A DNA stretch of 64,000 nucleotides from Orthonyx spaldingii (GCA_013397795.1 VZTJ01000009.1:317806-381805), one strand, 5' to 3'; positions 12,401 through 27,400 are shown, numbered from the stretch's first letter. The notes: generated by a model not told the origin, from the sequence alone. Translations and numbers: made by a program.

Positions 12401-15400
12401 TGAGCAGCAAGACATCTTCTATGCCAGATGTTGTGTGTATCAATGGTAACCATATACTCTAGTGCAGGACTGTGTGGGTTTCTCTCAAGAGCAATGAACG
12501 GCTGTGTTTATACAGCAGCTTTCAGGAGTGCGTCTGATGTTAAAAGTGTTTTTTACAATACACTTTGGACTCAAACTTTTTAATCGTGTTGAATTAATAT
12601 TTCCCTTGTGGACAAAATCATACAAGCATGTTCCTGTTATAATGCTTAGGGCAGCTTCAGGGCTTGTGTGACAAAACAGCATAAACAGTTTTTCTTTGTG
12701 AGGTCTGAGGGTCCTACAATGTATGCATTTTAACATATAAAGTTTATACATAAATGCATATTTATTTTGATAAAACAGCTACGGTTCCAGCATCTTCCTC
12801 TTAATCTGGCTTATTCATTATGGCCTGTTCTGGTTGGGGACGTACTGGGGGCTCCAGTTTGAGAGGTCAGAACAAACTTTTTTAAAAACTAGAATGAAGC
12901 TCTGAAGAACTGGGCTTTACCGGGTCTGTGCTGTGTAGTGGTGTTTGTATGTTTCTGCTGGTCTTTTAGTATACAAACTGATTTCTTATGATGAGATGGT
13001 TCTTTAGCAATAGCTATTTGGAGTGTAAGAACTCTACCTTTCCTACTCACCTCTTCATTTATTGTTAGATTTGCTACTTTCATTACATGGCCCTGTACTT
13101 GACTTAAACCTCCTATTCACTATTCAGCCTTTCCCTCTCCATCATATGTCCCTTTGACATATTTCTGCACTGCTCAAATTTACCTCCTCTGCAGATGCTT
13201 AACCCCTACCAAAAGACTAGCTGAAGGAATTTCTGCTTGAGTATATCATGACCTATCAGTAGGGGCCATGATGTTCATTATAAATTCTCATCAATATTCA
13301 ACAAAAACACTGGACATGCTTTAGGGACCTCTTGTGCTTTTTTGTGTGATTGCCCTGTGTCCAGCGATCAGGCCACTATTTAGACTTAAAAGGTGTTGGC
13401 TAACAAACCCATGTATTTGAAGGCGTGCACAAGTGCTGACCAACAAGCCTACAATTTTTACAGTACCCTCTAATAAACTCTCAACTCTCTCAATGCGCTA
13501 CTCAAAGGTGCTGGCTCACAAACCTCAACACTTCCACAACCCCCCAGTCCCACAATATACTTCAGTATGGAGTGTGGAATAGAAAATGATAGCCATGCTT
13601 TGTCGAGAGAGTGAGAGAGAAGAGAAATAAAAGCAGAAAAGAAAGAGAACAAAGAATATCACCAGTCTTTAGATTCTGCCTTGGTCTCACTGTGTGGCTG
13701 ATCCAGAGCTGGAATTGTGACACAGTAAAAGAGAAGGGGAGGAAAAAGAGAGCAAGAGAGCCCAATCCATTTTCTTTCATAGTTTACCTGGTGCAGCCTC
13801 TTAGGTGAATGAGATTTTTTGTGCTGTTTTGTTCTTGGATGCACAGCTGACCTTTGGAGCCCTCCTCCAGGGGGTGAGTCCAGGGTGGGGAACTGAGCAC
13901 AAGTCTCCAGGTGGAGCAGGGAGCTGGCTCAGCACAACACTGTCCTGCCTCAGTGAGACCCTCTCTTCCAATCACAGCTTTCCTGCCAGAACAGTCAGAA
14001 TGTTTGAGACGAAACATGTTTATGCCAGATTCTCCACACCACCCAGTGGCTCAAACATTCCTCACTGTTGGCTGGGCATCTTTGGCTGTAATGATCTCTA
14101 TGTATTGGACAGAAGGGTAGAAGAGGGAGGAAGCAGAAGACAGTAAGCAGCTAATCATAGCTGCAAATAAGGTCTATGCTCATCATTAAAACCAGAAATC
14201 CCACCAATATTACAGTCTTGATTTGTGTCAAACATTTTCCCCACCCCATGATTTCAAAACAGAAGAAATCTGGGGTCCAAGGCTTGATTGGTTGAACCAG
14301 TCGTTTGGTTGCAGTGACTGGAATAGTTCAGCCATCTGGTCAGCAGCTCTTTGCTCAGACCTCTTCAGTTGAAGGATGTGACGTTCATTGTGGATGGTGA
14401 CAGAGCACTGCCCTTCGGTGAGGCTGAGCATCCCATGTAACTCTTGTTCAGTAATGGGTCTGCTAATGGCACGTCCATCTCTGAGGGGTTGTCAAACTGA
14501 ACACTAATAGGACATAGGGAAGGAGTTCAAACACTGCATTGCAATCCAGCATGATATTCTAGTGTTAGATAGGAATAAGACTTTTCGTCTGAACTCCTCC
14601 AAGCCAACTCCAAAGGGGCTGTATATTTCATCATTCTGCAATTATAGGTGTCAGTAAGACTTAGGATAATTATTTGTGGCTCTGTGGCAGGCTAATTCCT
14701 GCCATCAGGTAGCACACAGTAAAATGTATGAGATGTTGGTCCTATTGCAACTGTAGCAAGCACGTGTATTTATCTTCAAAGTTCTAATACCAAGTATGAA
14801 CCCTGTTTCAGGAGAAGTCTTCAGTTCAAGTGTTACAAGTAATAAACATCACTGCAGACAAATTTACAGGCAACAGAAAGAATCTTAATTCCTTCCTGTG
14901 TGAAGCAGTGCATGGCAAGGCAAAGCCCCTGGCTGTGAGGCCTCCATAATCTTACAGATTCTTCTATTAGCTCCCAAGCTAAGTTAGAGTCTTACTACAG
15001 TAGTTCACATTTAACAGGATGAAGGTAAAAGGACACATTGCTGAAACATCTCAGGTCGGTAGTCCTAGACACAAATGATAAAACAACAGCAACATGCAGT
15101 CAAAATGCCTGATGTTAACATCAGTCATTGCTTTGTCATAGTTCCTATAGAAAAAGAAAAACTGCCTAATCCTAAACCAGTGGTTAAAAACAAGGTAGTA
15201 TCCATTGGTGTGAACACATTCCTCTTTATCATGGGCATTCGTAGCTATCCAAAAATAGCTGCTGAAAGGCATCTTAAATTGTCACTGTGTGCTTGACCGC
15301 CTGGCTGGTCAGCAGGCGACAAGATCCAAAAGCACCCTGGCAGCGGGGCTTTCTGTGTCTTTAAGGCCTCGGTGGGAGCTCTCAGAAGAGCTGTTCGCTT

Positions 15401-18400
15401 TGTAGCCCAGGCTAGGGCTGGCAGCGGCCGATGGATACTGTTGCGAACACTGCCCAGATAAAGGAGGAGAGAAGGTCTCAAATGTAGCATCAGTCTTGTG
15501 TTTATTCTCTGCCCCGAGGGACTGGAGAACGTAGCACAAGACTACAAAATGAGCAACGAAGGACGGGTACAAGGGTTTTTAAGGACAAGCAAAAGGCCGT
15601 GGAGAACAGGGATACACCAATGAGGAGAATGATGGATGTTGACAGGTACCCAGTAACTGGAAAGGGAAGGAGGGACAAATTTAAACAAACCAATGGGGAT
15701 AACAGAACAGCAGAACTCTCCAGAACAACATGAATATTAAAACAACTCTATGAATATTAAAATAACCTTGAGGGAAGAGGGGTGGAGTTGTAACAAATGA
15801 TGACAACTTAAAGCCTGGGAAGTTCCCCAGCCACACCTTCTTCCTCTCCTTCAGACCCACTGTCATGAGGGGGAAAATTAACCCAATTGATGTCATGAAT
15901 CCTCACTGAGAAGGCAGGCTGGGTCACCGCCACATTAAATCACTGCTCCAATAGTGAAAAAAATCTGCTAGAACCAGTTGTCCTAGGTGTTGCTTAAGTT
16001 TAATTGGGTCTTTATCTTTCCATTTGTGAAAGCCGTAATTGATTCCTTTTCCCATGACCCATTCTTGTACCACTGGAGAATTGAAGTGGCTGCCATTGTG
16101 TCACTGGGTGGAACTGGGCTTGGATAAATAACTGAACCACTGCTTTAAGACTGTGTGCTTTTGCCTGTGCCTGGACTAACAATTAGTGCACTTGAATTAG
16201 TCCAGACGCAGCCTCCATATTTGAGGTGGGAATACGTACAGCATCTTCCTTCTCCTCATTTAACTTATCCTGTGATAACTTTGATATTTTGGTTACTGTA
16301 TACGGCACTATTTTGTAGCAGTTTGTTGACCCTGTCCATCATCTCTGGTTTCAGTTTTAGCTAGGGGTCCAGATTCCAGATTCTACATCCTGGAATTCCT
16401 CATAAAAGATACTCTCATACACATCCCAAAGCTGCACGTGAAGCCTCCTAATATGACCGTGCTTGACAGCAAACAGCCCCTCTGCCTTCAGCCTCTTTTC
16501 CTGACTGCTCTCAGGAGCAAGGAACATCTTCTCCTGAGGCACACTCTCCCTTTTCAGGAAACCTAAACCCCTTGACCAACATACAGCCCACTGGATGAGG
16601 GACCAGGACTCACAAGGATCATTTATCCTTATGAAAACCTCAGGTTACCAGTATCCCTTGGCCTTCTCTTCTACAGCTTCTTTCTGCTCTACAGTTTCTG
16701 CTGCCTACACTTCTGTCTTTCCTGTAGCCATTTCTCTGGCTTCAGCCGCTTCCACATCTGCCTTTGTCTCCTTGCCCAACACTCCTGTGGTTGTCTCCTT
16801 CTTCTCATCTCTCACTACTTTTGATTCCTTTACAGGGCGAGTCACTCTTCTTGTTTCTAAAAATCTAGCAGCCTAATCTTGCCTCTCCCTTTCACATACC
16901 AATTCCTTATCTGAACAGTTATCTAAGTCCTTGTACTCCTAATGCCAGCTTTTCATCCCTGCCCTGGTACCCAACACATCTCTCAGTATTTTCTCCTGCT
17001 TTGCAGCCTTGCAGAGTTCCAGGTGTAGTAATTGGGTGAGGTCCCTTTCTATAGTCAGTGAAGATTTGAGTTTTAGTCTCTCATTTTTCTATCTAAACAT
17101 TTTCGTAAGTGATCAGCCAAATATTGTGGATGTTTTTATAAGGACTCAGCGAAGACGTTTAAAATTTTGCAAAGAGTCAATCAAATTTTGTAATAATTTG
17201 TCTCTCTCTTTTTGCTGTCTAAACGTTTTGGTAAAAAAAAGTCGGTCTCATCTTGTTCTCCGTATCAGCATTTTTGTAAAGAGTCAACCAAATTTTATAG
17301 AAATCTCTCTTTTTGCTCTCTATCTAGACTTTTTAGTAAGGAGTCATGAATCTTTTTATGCTTTTGTGTTTCCATCAGCATGACACACAATACTCCCTAT
17401 ATGAAGATGAGTATAGGGCAAGTATTGTCCACAATGGTAATGGGGTCCCTGTTTGGCATTTGCTGGGCTGTCAGTGTCCTGCTCCTCCCTGTTCCTGGTC
17501 TGTCCTGTCCCCCAGTCAGAGATGGCGATATCCAAGCATATCCCTACTATAAATAGCTCAAGAGCTTTTCGGTCCCTTGCAGCCTCATAGGAGTCCTGTT
17601 CATGACACCAATTTGCTGTTATGAACCATTGGTAGGAGTGTGATGTTTGTTGTCAGTTCTTACCAGGCTAAATGATGACACCAGGCCACACGTTGGGGAG
17701 CTCTTGTGCCTTATTGTACAGTTGTCATAGCTCTGGCAACCCCCCACTATTAGGCTCAAAAGGTGTTGGCTAACAAGCCCTTGGATTCTTACAATACACT
17801 TCTCAAAAGTGGTGGCTAACAAGCCCTTCATTTTGTGCAGTATGGGGAAAAATATGACAGCAATGCTTTCCCCAGGTGAAGCAAGAGATGAGAGAAATTA
17901 AGGTTGAAGAGAGAGAAAGAAAACAAAGAAGTTCACTGATCTGTAGACTCCTGTATTTGGTGCTGTTGCATGGATGGTCCAGAGCTGGGATAGCGAAACA
18001 AAAAAGAGAAAGATATGGAAAAAGAGAGTGAGGGGGCCTGATGGACTTCCTTTTGTAGTTAACCTGGTGCAGCCTTTACGTAAACAAGACCTTTCTTGCT
18101 CTTTGCACATCCCCAGCCAGCCCTTTGAGCCCTCCTCTGAGAAGTCAGCTGGGGGGTAAGGAGCAGGGGCAGGAAGCTGGCTCAGAACAGCACTACTCCA
18201 TTGCCATGGGACGCTCTGTTTCGATCACACTTTGCCTGTCATACCAGTCAGAATATTTGAGATGAAACATGCTTATGCTTAGTCCTCCACAGAACCGCTC
18301 CTAGAACTATGTCAATTTTTCTTGCTTTGGATGGAAAATAGGAAGCTACAAAGTAGTCATCACTGCCTTTTAAACTGTAATCTTTAATTCACTGATACAT

Positions 18401-21400
18401 TAGTCCACTCTTAAGATTTGAACTGCTAAAATTATAAGTGGGGGGTGTGTGTGGAAAGAAAGTTGCACTTTGTTTCAAGGTTGTAATGTTTTTTCTCTCG
18501 GTTTTTTGTTTCTGAGTAATAACGCTGGTCTAGAATGGCACCTTTTCAGAATCCCTGTAGGAAATGTAGTAAATCCAAATCTAGTGCAAGTCTGTTTAAT
18601 ACACTGTTGTTTTCCTGTAACAAGAGCCTACCTCTTAAAGAATTTTTTTTTCCTGATGGCTTTGATTTTCTGTAGCTTACAAATGTATGAAGCAGAGACA
18701 GAACATAAACTGAGTTGAGTTCTTACTGAATTACTAAAACCATGAAAAGTAGGTAATAGTTGAATGTTTATATTGTGCTTTGAGTTATCAGACTTCTTGA
18801 AAATTTCTAACCTTACAGTTCAACTAAACAGCTTTTCCAAAGCCCCTTAAAAGGGAGGTGGCTTGAAAATTGTATAGTATTTTATTCCATGTATTTGGGA
18901 TAAGAATAATTGTGAAAAGAATTCATTATGAAGTTGAAACAGATTTCACATTTCACATGTCTTTATCATTTTTTTTGAATGTATAGGCATGCCACAGAAG
19001 AAAAAAAGGAGTGTAAAAACCTCTCTGATAAACTAAGTAGCAGTTGTTTCTGTCACTCAGGTAACTGGGGCTCAGTAAACTGCACATTAGTTCTTTGATG
19101 GCAGCAGGAGCCCATGTTCCTCATTTAGAGACAAAGGATCTTTTGCAGGGAAAAGAATTTGTCTATGTTTTAATACTGAAGCTTTGAAATAATTAGATGT
19201 GAATGTAAAAACAGTGTAGGGAGGGGTTTTACAGAACTTCGTAGATCCCAGAAAAATTCTTTCAGGATACTTCAGTGAAGACTTGGACTTATTTAAGTAA
19301 AGAAAATACACTAGTGTCTTTTGGTAAGAGGAGAAGTTGGCTTCAAGGCACTCTAGGATTCATATGATGTTTGAACAGTTATATGTTCTCAGGCTTTTTT
19401 TAGATGCTGAAATGTACTGAAACACTAAAAAACTAAACAACTATGATTTGCTATTTCTTTTTTTATTACTGAATTTTCTTTTTAGACTTGTAGATGCAGT
19501 AGTGTATTCTTCACTCTTATGGTGAATGATTATGTTTAACATTCTTTTGTCTTGATTTATCTTTTTCTGTCTTCTCATTTATATGTAGTTATTGCATATT
19601 GCAGAGTGGGATGTGCAGGAATAAAATAATTACATGTGAAGAGGCTATTGTGCTTGCCCTTTTATAAGTTTTGTTGAACAAGATGATGTATTCCCTTTGC
19701 ATGTTTGGAATTACAGGAAGATATCTAAGCCTTCTTACAAAAATAAGGCAATTCCTAAAGGCTGTCATCCAGTAAATGAACTACAAGTACATATTGCCAT
19801 ATTTTTTTCACTTTTACTGAAGGGGATAAAAGTGTTTAATTGTCTCTCTGCTGAGGGTTTAGCTTCAATCTTTGGCTGGGTGTAGCAGTTGAGTAGATGT
19901 GTTTGACTGTTTGAGAACATTGCTTGCTGGAGATTTATCAGGGCTGCTTTCTACTGATGGCCAGGACAAGCAGCATTCATGAAAAAGAGGATGTGTGTGT
20001 CAAAAATTGGAAGCTGTTTCTTTTCCCTAGAAATTTTTTTAATCTAGTCATGTAAATTGAATGCATACAAGCTGTTTTTCATCCTTTTTATGGGACCAAC
20101 TTTGAGTAGTTGCGTTGTTAACGTACAATTGAGATAAAACTGTATAATTGAACAAAATTAAACTTCCTGTAAGGCAGTGTCTTGTGTTATTATAATCAGC
20201 AGACATGCATAGTTTTGTGGACTAAAACATTTTCTTCTTAGCTGGCAGAATCGTAATGTTTATTTAGGCATTATGTAGAGTGTGGTGTATTTTGTAACTA
20301 ACAGACTTGCATACTACAAGCAAACTAGTTGCTAAATTTGTGTAGTTTTCTAAAGGGTTAAAATATTTCAATAAATACTTCATAGCAGATTTCCTCATAC
20401 CTCTGAAAACTAAGTACTAAATGTTGATAGTTGTGCTGATTTGCTCTCATGTTTACACTAAATTGTTTCATTAGGGAATATCTCTCTTCAATACTTGATG
20501 ATAAATTTTGTGTGTCCTTCTCATAAACTGTAAGTAGGCCTTTGGTGGCCCAGTTAGTCTTGCCTAGTAATTGATTTTTTGAATAAACACTTTCTTATTT
20601 TAAAAAATTCTTGCTCACTTCTTTGCAAAGAATGCCGGTGTTCAGTTACGCTGATTGCTCTGGGGCATAAAAAGCGTACAGTAAATTCTATTTGTTTTCT
20701 GTGGAAACTGTTACATTGGTCCTTCTTTACTTTTAGGCATCCACCTTTGGCATCCTGGCAAGTCAAATGCATAAATGTACACTGGCAGGGACTTTAGCAG
20801 CAATTGGAAACACCTAAGTCTTGGAGGGAGATGGTTGGAGGAAGAAGACTAAATTTCTCATGCTTGCACATTGGCTCGTAGTTTTTATGCCCTGTGTGTG
20901 ACAATGAGAAACAACACAGGTTTATAAACTCGTAGCTTCTGAACATGATGGTGTGAGGAAAAAGATGAGCACTTCGCCTAAGCTTTTCCTGAAAATTGAT
21001 ATTCAGCAGTATCAGTTATTGCTAACTGTATTAACAGTTATTTACTATGTGCTGCAGTTCTAGTAGTAACAGAATTAGTTTCCAGATTTTCACTGATGCA
21101 TTGGAAGATCACAAAATCAATTAGGCCGGAATAGACCTCAGAGAGCATTGAGTGCAACCTCTGACTGAGCACCACCATGTCAACATGTCACTCAGTGCCA
21201 TGGCCAGTCTTTCCTTAAACACTTCCAGGGGTAGTGACTCTACCACCTCCCCAGGCAGTCCATTCCAATGTCTAAGCACCCTTTCTGTGAAGAAATTCCT
21301 CCTGATGTCCAATGTAAACCTCCCCTGGTAGAGCTTAATCTTAAGATCACATGACACATCACAAGAAACAAGGCATATATTCTAAAAGATGCCCTAGGAA

Positions 21401-24400
21401 ATTACTTCAAGAATCTTGTGGTAAAGTACCTTTTTTTTGCAAAGTGAGATACTCAAGAAGTTCAGGTTTCCATTTAGGCTGCATGCGTGTTCCTCTGCTT
21501 AATCTCATGTCACTTCATTTCATTCTATGAGACCCTGACACACTGGCATGTTGAACACAGAAATAAGATTTCATTAATGTATGTAAACTGCTTATTCTGG
21601 GGTTTTTTGTTTTGCTTGTTTTGGATTTATAGTTTGGAATGGTGATACTTGATTTATGCTAAGCTGTCACTATTTTCTGGAAGGATTTGGTATTTTTTGT
21701 TAAGATCCTGGGATAAGACTTTATTCTTATATAGATATATCTATTGTGTATTGGGTGTTTGGAGGTTCTTTTCAATCTGTTAAGCTACATATTTAATGCC
21801 ACTTTCTGAGAAATATGGGACATATCATCCATATGCTTTGGGGAAACATACTATTTTTTAGCTATTCCATGATGTGTCTGTTATTTGGTTTGCATGTTGA
21901 ACCCATGTCCAGTGGAGCAAGATGTAAATGTCCCTACATGCACTAGTCTCACCTGAGGGAAGTTCAGTTTTCTGTTTCTTAATTGCCAGTCATTTCAGAA
22001 GAAGCATTCAAACTTTCTGTGTGGCTTGGAAGCAGTAGGGCTGGCTTGTCTTGTAGCTGGTTAGTGTATTACTTTTTAGGCTTTGTTTTAAATGTTGTTT
22101 TTGTTTTTAAATCAGGAGCCAATGAAGTCGAGAGCACCACAGCTACATTTGGAATACAGATTCTACAAGCAGCTAGGATCTGGAGGTAAAAAGCAGTGTA
22201 ATGCATTTTACTGTGATGTAATCCAGGGTCAATTTTTGGCTGAAATTTTCTGGTTTAGAGGCATAAATCTATTTAATAAAGTGTTTCTAGCGACTTAAAG
22301 CAGAAAAAAGCCCCATGATGTAGTGGATTAATGTATAAATTCCGGTATTCTAGCATTTTTTTTCTGGTCTTTAAAGTGTATCCATGAAGTCCTGACTATT
22401 TAAGAAATCTTACCTATCACAACATTTGTCTGAGTACAGGTGTACCTTAAAGTAGGTAATCTTGGACTATTCACAGTACAATTCTTTGAAAAAATATTGC
22501 AGATCTCCAAACTGCTAATCTAGTAATCATGTATTTTTAATTACAGTTGAAGTGATATTTCAGTAGCTTCAGATTCAGTTTTACTTTACTTCATTCTTAT
22601 TGATACAGTATATTTTGCTGTTTACTAGTTTTAAACCCTTAAGTACTTCTAGAAAAAGTTTAAATGCAGTTTAATATTTGAATTTCTCATTTCACTCCCC
22701 TTGGTGCTTTTATACCCAGAAGTACTCTTACGATGGTCGCCTGAATGATCCAATTGTCACCTTTTGTTTTTATAGGTGAGCAATACCTAAAACTTCTCAC
22801 ATATTTTTGTACCTTTCACAAAACTGCATATAATCAGTTAGGAAGATGTGAAGTTTCTTACACTAGTAAAGTGAGTACAGATACTCTCTAAATCAGCTAT
22901 GACCTAGGAAAAAGAAATCTTTCGACATCATTTCCTTGAAATTATTCCTAGTGTAGGTCATGTAATTAAGTATTTTTCCCATTTTTTTACTAATGTAGAA
23001 GTTTATTATATGAGTGGACTACTAACAGTGGTTTTCTACATGTGTATTTGGGGGTTTTTTAGCAAAGGCAGCCTGGAATTTGTAACAGTGATTTTAGTTG
23101 TGCTTAAACTGGGATAAAATGCTGCTTAGTATGAACAGTTGTCTCTGAAAGGGAATACACAATGAATATGCCCATACCAACTTGGTTTTGTTACCTTGAA
23201 TGTGTGTGTGTTATGATGAATTTTAATACTTTTTAATTACTACTTTCACCTTTTTCCTTAAAATTCAGGGTCATATGCTCATTGCTGCTGTGACTGGATA
23301 GTGTTTCTTTCAAAATTTCATGCTGCTCTTTAAAGACTACATCTGGTGAAACATAGTTTCTAATATGTTCAATTAATACAGAATTTTTTTTACTGCTTTA
23401 CTAAGAATACTTTGCAGCCAGGAATTTTTAGAGATTACTTTTTGCAAAACACAACATTGTCAATTTCTCATCCTAGATAGAAAATAAAATTGTAGATAGG
23501 TAGTCAAAATCTTGAGTTTTATATGCTTTGCTATTTGGAGACAGTCATCAGAGTATGATGTACGAGTGTTTTTTTGTAAGTTATAAATTGTCATCATACC
23601 CTACACTGGCATTGTGAAATAGCTGATGAGTAGAAAGCTGAGATCTTAAGTGCTTAACTAATGGGGCATGACAACCCACAAGTTAGGTACAGTACCTGTC
23701 TGGAATATAAAGGTGTAAGTATCTAAAATTGGAAAGGAGCTGTGTAGTGAAGGTAAGAATAAAGCTGTAATTTCTAGTTCAGACTGCAGAAATTAGGCAT
23801 TGATTCTCAGAGGTAGGAACCATTATATAGGAGTATTTCTTGGGAAAATGTCTTAGTGAATGTAAATTTGTTTACCGTTTTATTTACTGAATAAGACTGG
23901 CAACTGTGTTTAATATAAGAACATAGTAAAGTTGAAGTTATTCTGCTTTGCTTCAGATATCATTCAGTCTTTTTAATCTTATTTGCTGGTTGCAACAACT
24001 TTTATCTGTTTCTCTGATGCCTTATTGAAGTACTAAAAGGGAGAGTCATCTGTCTGATTCTTTGCATTAAGATGAGGTGACCTTTAGGGTGAAAATACAA
24101 AGATCGAGCTGGTGACTTACTAAGCATCATCAATATTTATGAAGAACTTTGTTATAGACTTCCTTTGTTTTTGCAATAGCCTGCTTTTATTCCAGAGTGA
24201 AAGCCTCTCCCAGTACAGAACCGTGAAAGCTCCTTGTTGAGCCTTTCTCAGGCACCCCACTTGAGGCTTATTTTAATGGGTTTTGTGGCAAAGGCTCATT
24301 ATGAAGAAAGTAATTTTCTAGTTTCTATCTACATAGAAGTAAAAAAAAAAAATTGCTGAGTCCTTATCTTTTGGCAGCAGTCTCTTTTTCCACCTTTGCG

Positions 24401-27400
24401 GGAGTTGGGCCTTCAAGCCCAGGAAATTATGCAGCCTATGATTTTCAGAAAAAAAGTTGCAGTATTATGTAGTTTCTGTTCTCATGTAATCTGTGGCAAT
24501 TGGTTTTCGTTACTGATTTTTTGAGACATGCATGTTAACAGTCAAGCATAGATTGAAGTAATTTTATCCCATGAACAGTTGAAAACAGCGTTGAAAAGTT
24601 GATCCACCAAGTGATAAATTCAGGAACCAAGTATGTAAACCTCCTATGTAAAACAGAAGATGCTAAAACAATCTTACGCCAGGTCAGTCCATATAGAGAG
24701 TAATGCTTTATGGGCAGTGGTTGTACTTTGGTCGGAGAGAGAGCAGATTGAAGGAAGTGATCTTTAGTGTGCAAGTTACAGAAGTGTCTGTTACAAGAGT
24801 TATAAAAATAGCTGCCATTGCTGGAAGAAATTTGAAATATAGTAATTGTGATCAGATAGAGAGTTTCTGTGATGCACAATTATGCACCATACTAGCAGTT
24901 ACAGTTGTCTGAAGCCTTCTGTCTTTTAAGCTTCTGAAAATACACGTTTGGAGGCTTTCTTATGATGAAATAGTCTTTTCCTTAGCTGTTTGTGTTTATT
25001 CACACAAACTTGTTGTAATTTGGCTGATATCTTTATAACTGTGTGGGCTGTGTATTTTACATTTAATTGTACCAAATTGTGCTTCCCCTTGTTCCTCTCA
25101 TGTTTACATGTATACTTGTGTATTAATAGCAAGTGACTACTAAACTATGGTTTAAGCAGTTGGTGAAAAGGGAGTTGTACTCCCAGTACTCTTTCCCAGT
25201 CTTGCAAGCAGAGCCATTATTTTCTATAAAAACACCATAATTTTCACAAATAAGAACTACAAATTCCATGGTTTATGCTACAATTTGACTTACGCTTAGT
25301 GTTATATAACCTGAAGCTTAAGGGATAAAATTCCTGTAGCCCCTGTGAAATTTCACTTGACTTGGAGGTGGCAAGAGGAGGAGGGAGAGGCATTAACATG
25401 TGAATGAATACTTCTAGAAGAAAATTAGGTTATTTTTGGAAATATCTTCCTGAAAGAGAGTAAAGAAAATGTTATCAGGATTAAAGATTACCTTGCCTTC
25501 AGACTGTTTTTAACACAGCATCTTTGTGCTTCTGATCTTATGGGCATCCTTGATGAAGGAGTAGCATTTTGAAAGTGTATGTTTTCTTGGTATTTCATTA
25601 TCTCCAGCCAGTATATGTTTAGTAAGTCTATTTATTTATTTTTTTAAATAATATCCCTTTTTCTTGCTTTTCTAATGATCTTGTAGCTTGGGGTTTTTTA
25701 TATATATATGTATTATTAATCTCTGTGCTGTTTTGTGTCTTGAATGCCATGAAGGTAGAAGACATTCTTGAGTGGAAAAAAAATCAGAGGGATGTTTTAT
25801 AGTTCTGATCACTGAGATAACGAAGAGAAAATAGGCATGAAATATGAAATGCAGTTTTTATTCACAGCAGTTTGGAACTGAGAGTATTAATTCTTTGTAT
25901 TTAATAAAAAGTAGTTGTGACTTGCATGGATAAGAACTAACTTTTCAAAACTGTATTCCTTTAGAGAGGATCTGCTCATAAAGAAGGCTTAACTGTAACT
26001 TGACTCTTAAATATGCTCTTTGAAATGCCTGTGAATGTGCAGTAACATGTAGGTGTTTGTCAGGGAAAAAAGTGAAGAGTCTTTCTTGAAGAGGAAATAC
26101 TTTCTGTGCTTTTGGGCTTTTTGAAATGTTTTTAATTTTTTAGGGAAATGATCCTCAAACTTAATAAAAATAGCTTTTAAAATTAGTTTAAAGATGTGGC
26201 TTATTTTACTCTCATCATTGTTTAGCTTCCATTTAGGTTTTATATATGAATAGAGATTTGTATGAAAATTGGTTTCTCTTTTCTGCCATAACTTCGTCAT
26301 TCAGTAACTATGAGAGTGTTTTCCTCGGGAAGTTTGAGATCATTAGTCACTATGCAGAAATTTTTAGTCAATTGAATGAGCAACATACAGATGGGATTTA
26401 GAATAGCTTTGCTTCTAATAGATGTTGCTTAATGTGTGTTTTCTTAATATACATGTATAAGAAAAACCAGTATACTCATAAGTGCGGTAGTCCGAATAAA
26501 ACTATTGCTGAATTCTTACCTGAAATTACACTAAGGCTTTTGGAATTAGTAGAAAACCGTTCCGTGTTTTTATTGGTTTTTGAATTAACCTTTTATGCGA
26601 TCAGCATTTATTTGCATGGTTAGAAGATAAGCTGTAGGTGTATTTCATGCACTATGCTGTAATTTAATTGATACGTAGGTATTTACAGTATGGCTCAGTT
26701 TCCTTTTGCAGAAAGGAGTCTGTAAATGAAAGAAGTTATGTGTTGTTAGTTGAAGAGTGTAAAAACTACTCAGGTTTCACTGTCTGATTTTTCTAACCTT
26801 TCTTAATAAATGGGTCATTATCGTAATGACTGAGAGCCTTTGCAAGTGAATAAGAACTCTTTTTTACTTACTTCCCTGACAAGTGGAGCAAAACAATGGC
26901 AAGCAGCTTCTGCTGCTTAAAGTGACTTAGTAGAGCTTCTGCTTGTAATGCTGCTGTTAGAACGGACTTACTGTAGTTCTTGTTTATAGCAGCGAGGGGT
27001 ACCTATTATTAGATTTTTTTTTTTTTTTTCATTTGAGGTCATTTTTAAAATCACAGATCTCAAAGCAGGTCACAGATCTGTTCAGCTGTGGATCATCCTA
27101 CTGGTGAAACTGCTGTATTAATGTTTTAGACAAGGCAGATGCTCTGTCTTGTAAATCAGGTTTTATTTTTCTTAACTTTTGTGCATCTGTTCTTTTAGCT
27201 GTATTCTAGTTAACGCTTCCACTTGAAAAACTGGAAGCCAAACACTTTTCTTACAGGATGACTATTGACCAGTCAAGGTATAGGATATATTTGTATATTT
27301 AAGAAGGTCATGGTCACTGTGAAATGAATGCTAAGTATTGTATTCTCTACGTGAATCGTTGTAATTTGGTAGCAACATTCATGTGATGTGCTCTGTATTG

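Larger units (their letters stand above)
10286..22115 (+). other. CSNK1G3: CSNK1G3 intron 2
   Basis: An 11.8 kb intron. 10286-13243 is AT-rich with no feature I can name. 13244-18291 is a degraded antisense retroviral composite. 18292-21104 is plain intron. 21105-21365 is an antisense CR1 end. The last 750 bases show only the pyrimidine-rich acceptor region. Confidence 0.85.

Noticed and set aside
24535..24912. Overlapping ORFs on both strands (114 and 69 codons)
   Set aside because: No known motif, no splice fit to CSNK1G3, and base composition like the surrounding intron. I treat these as chance.
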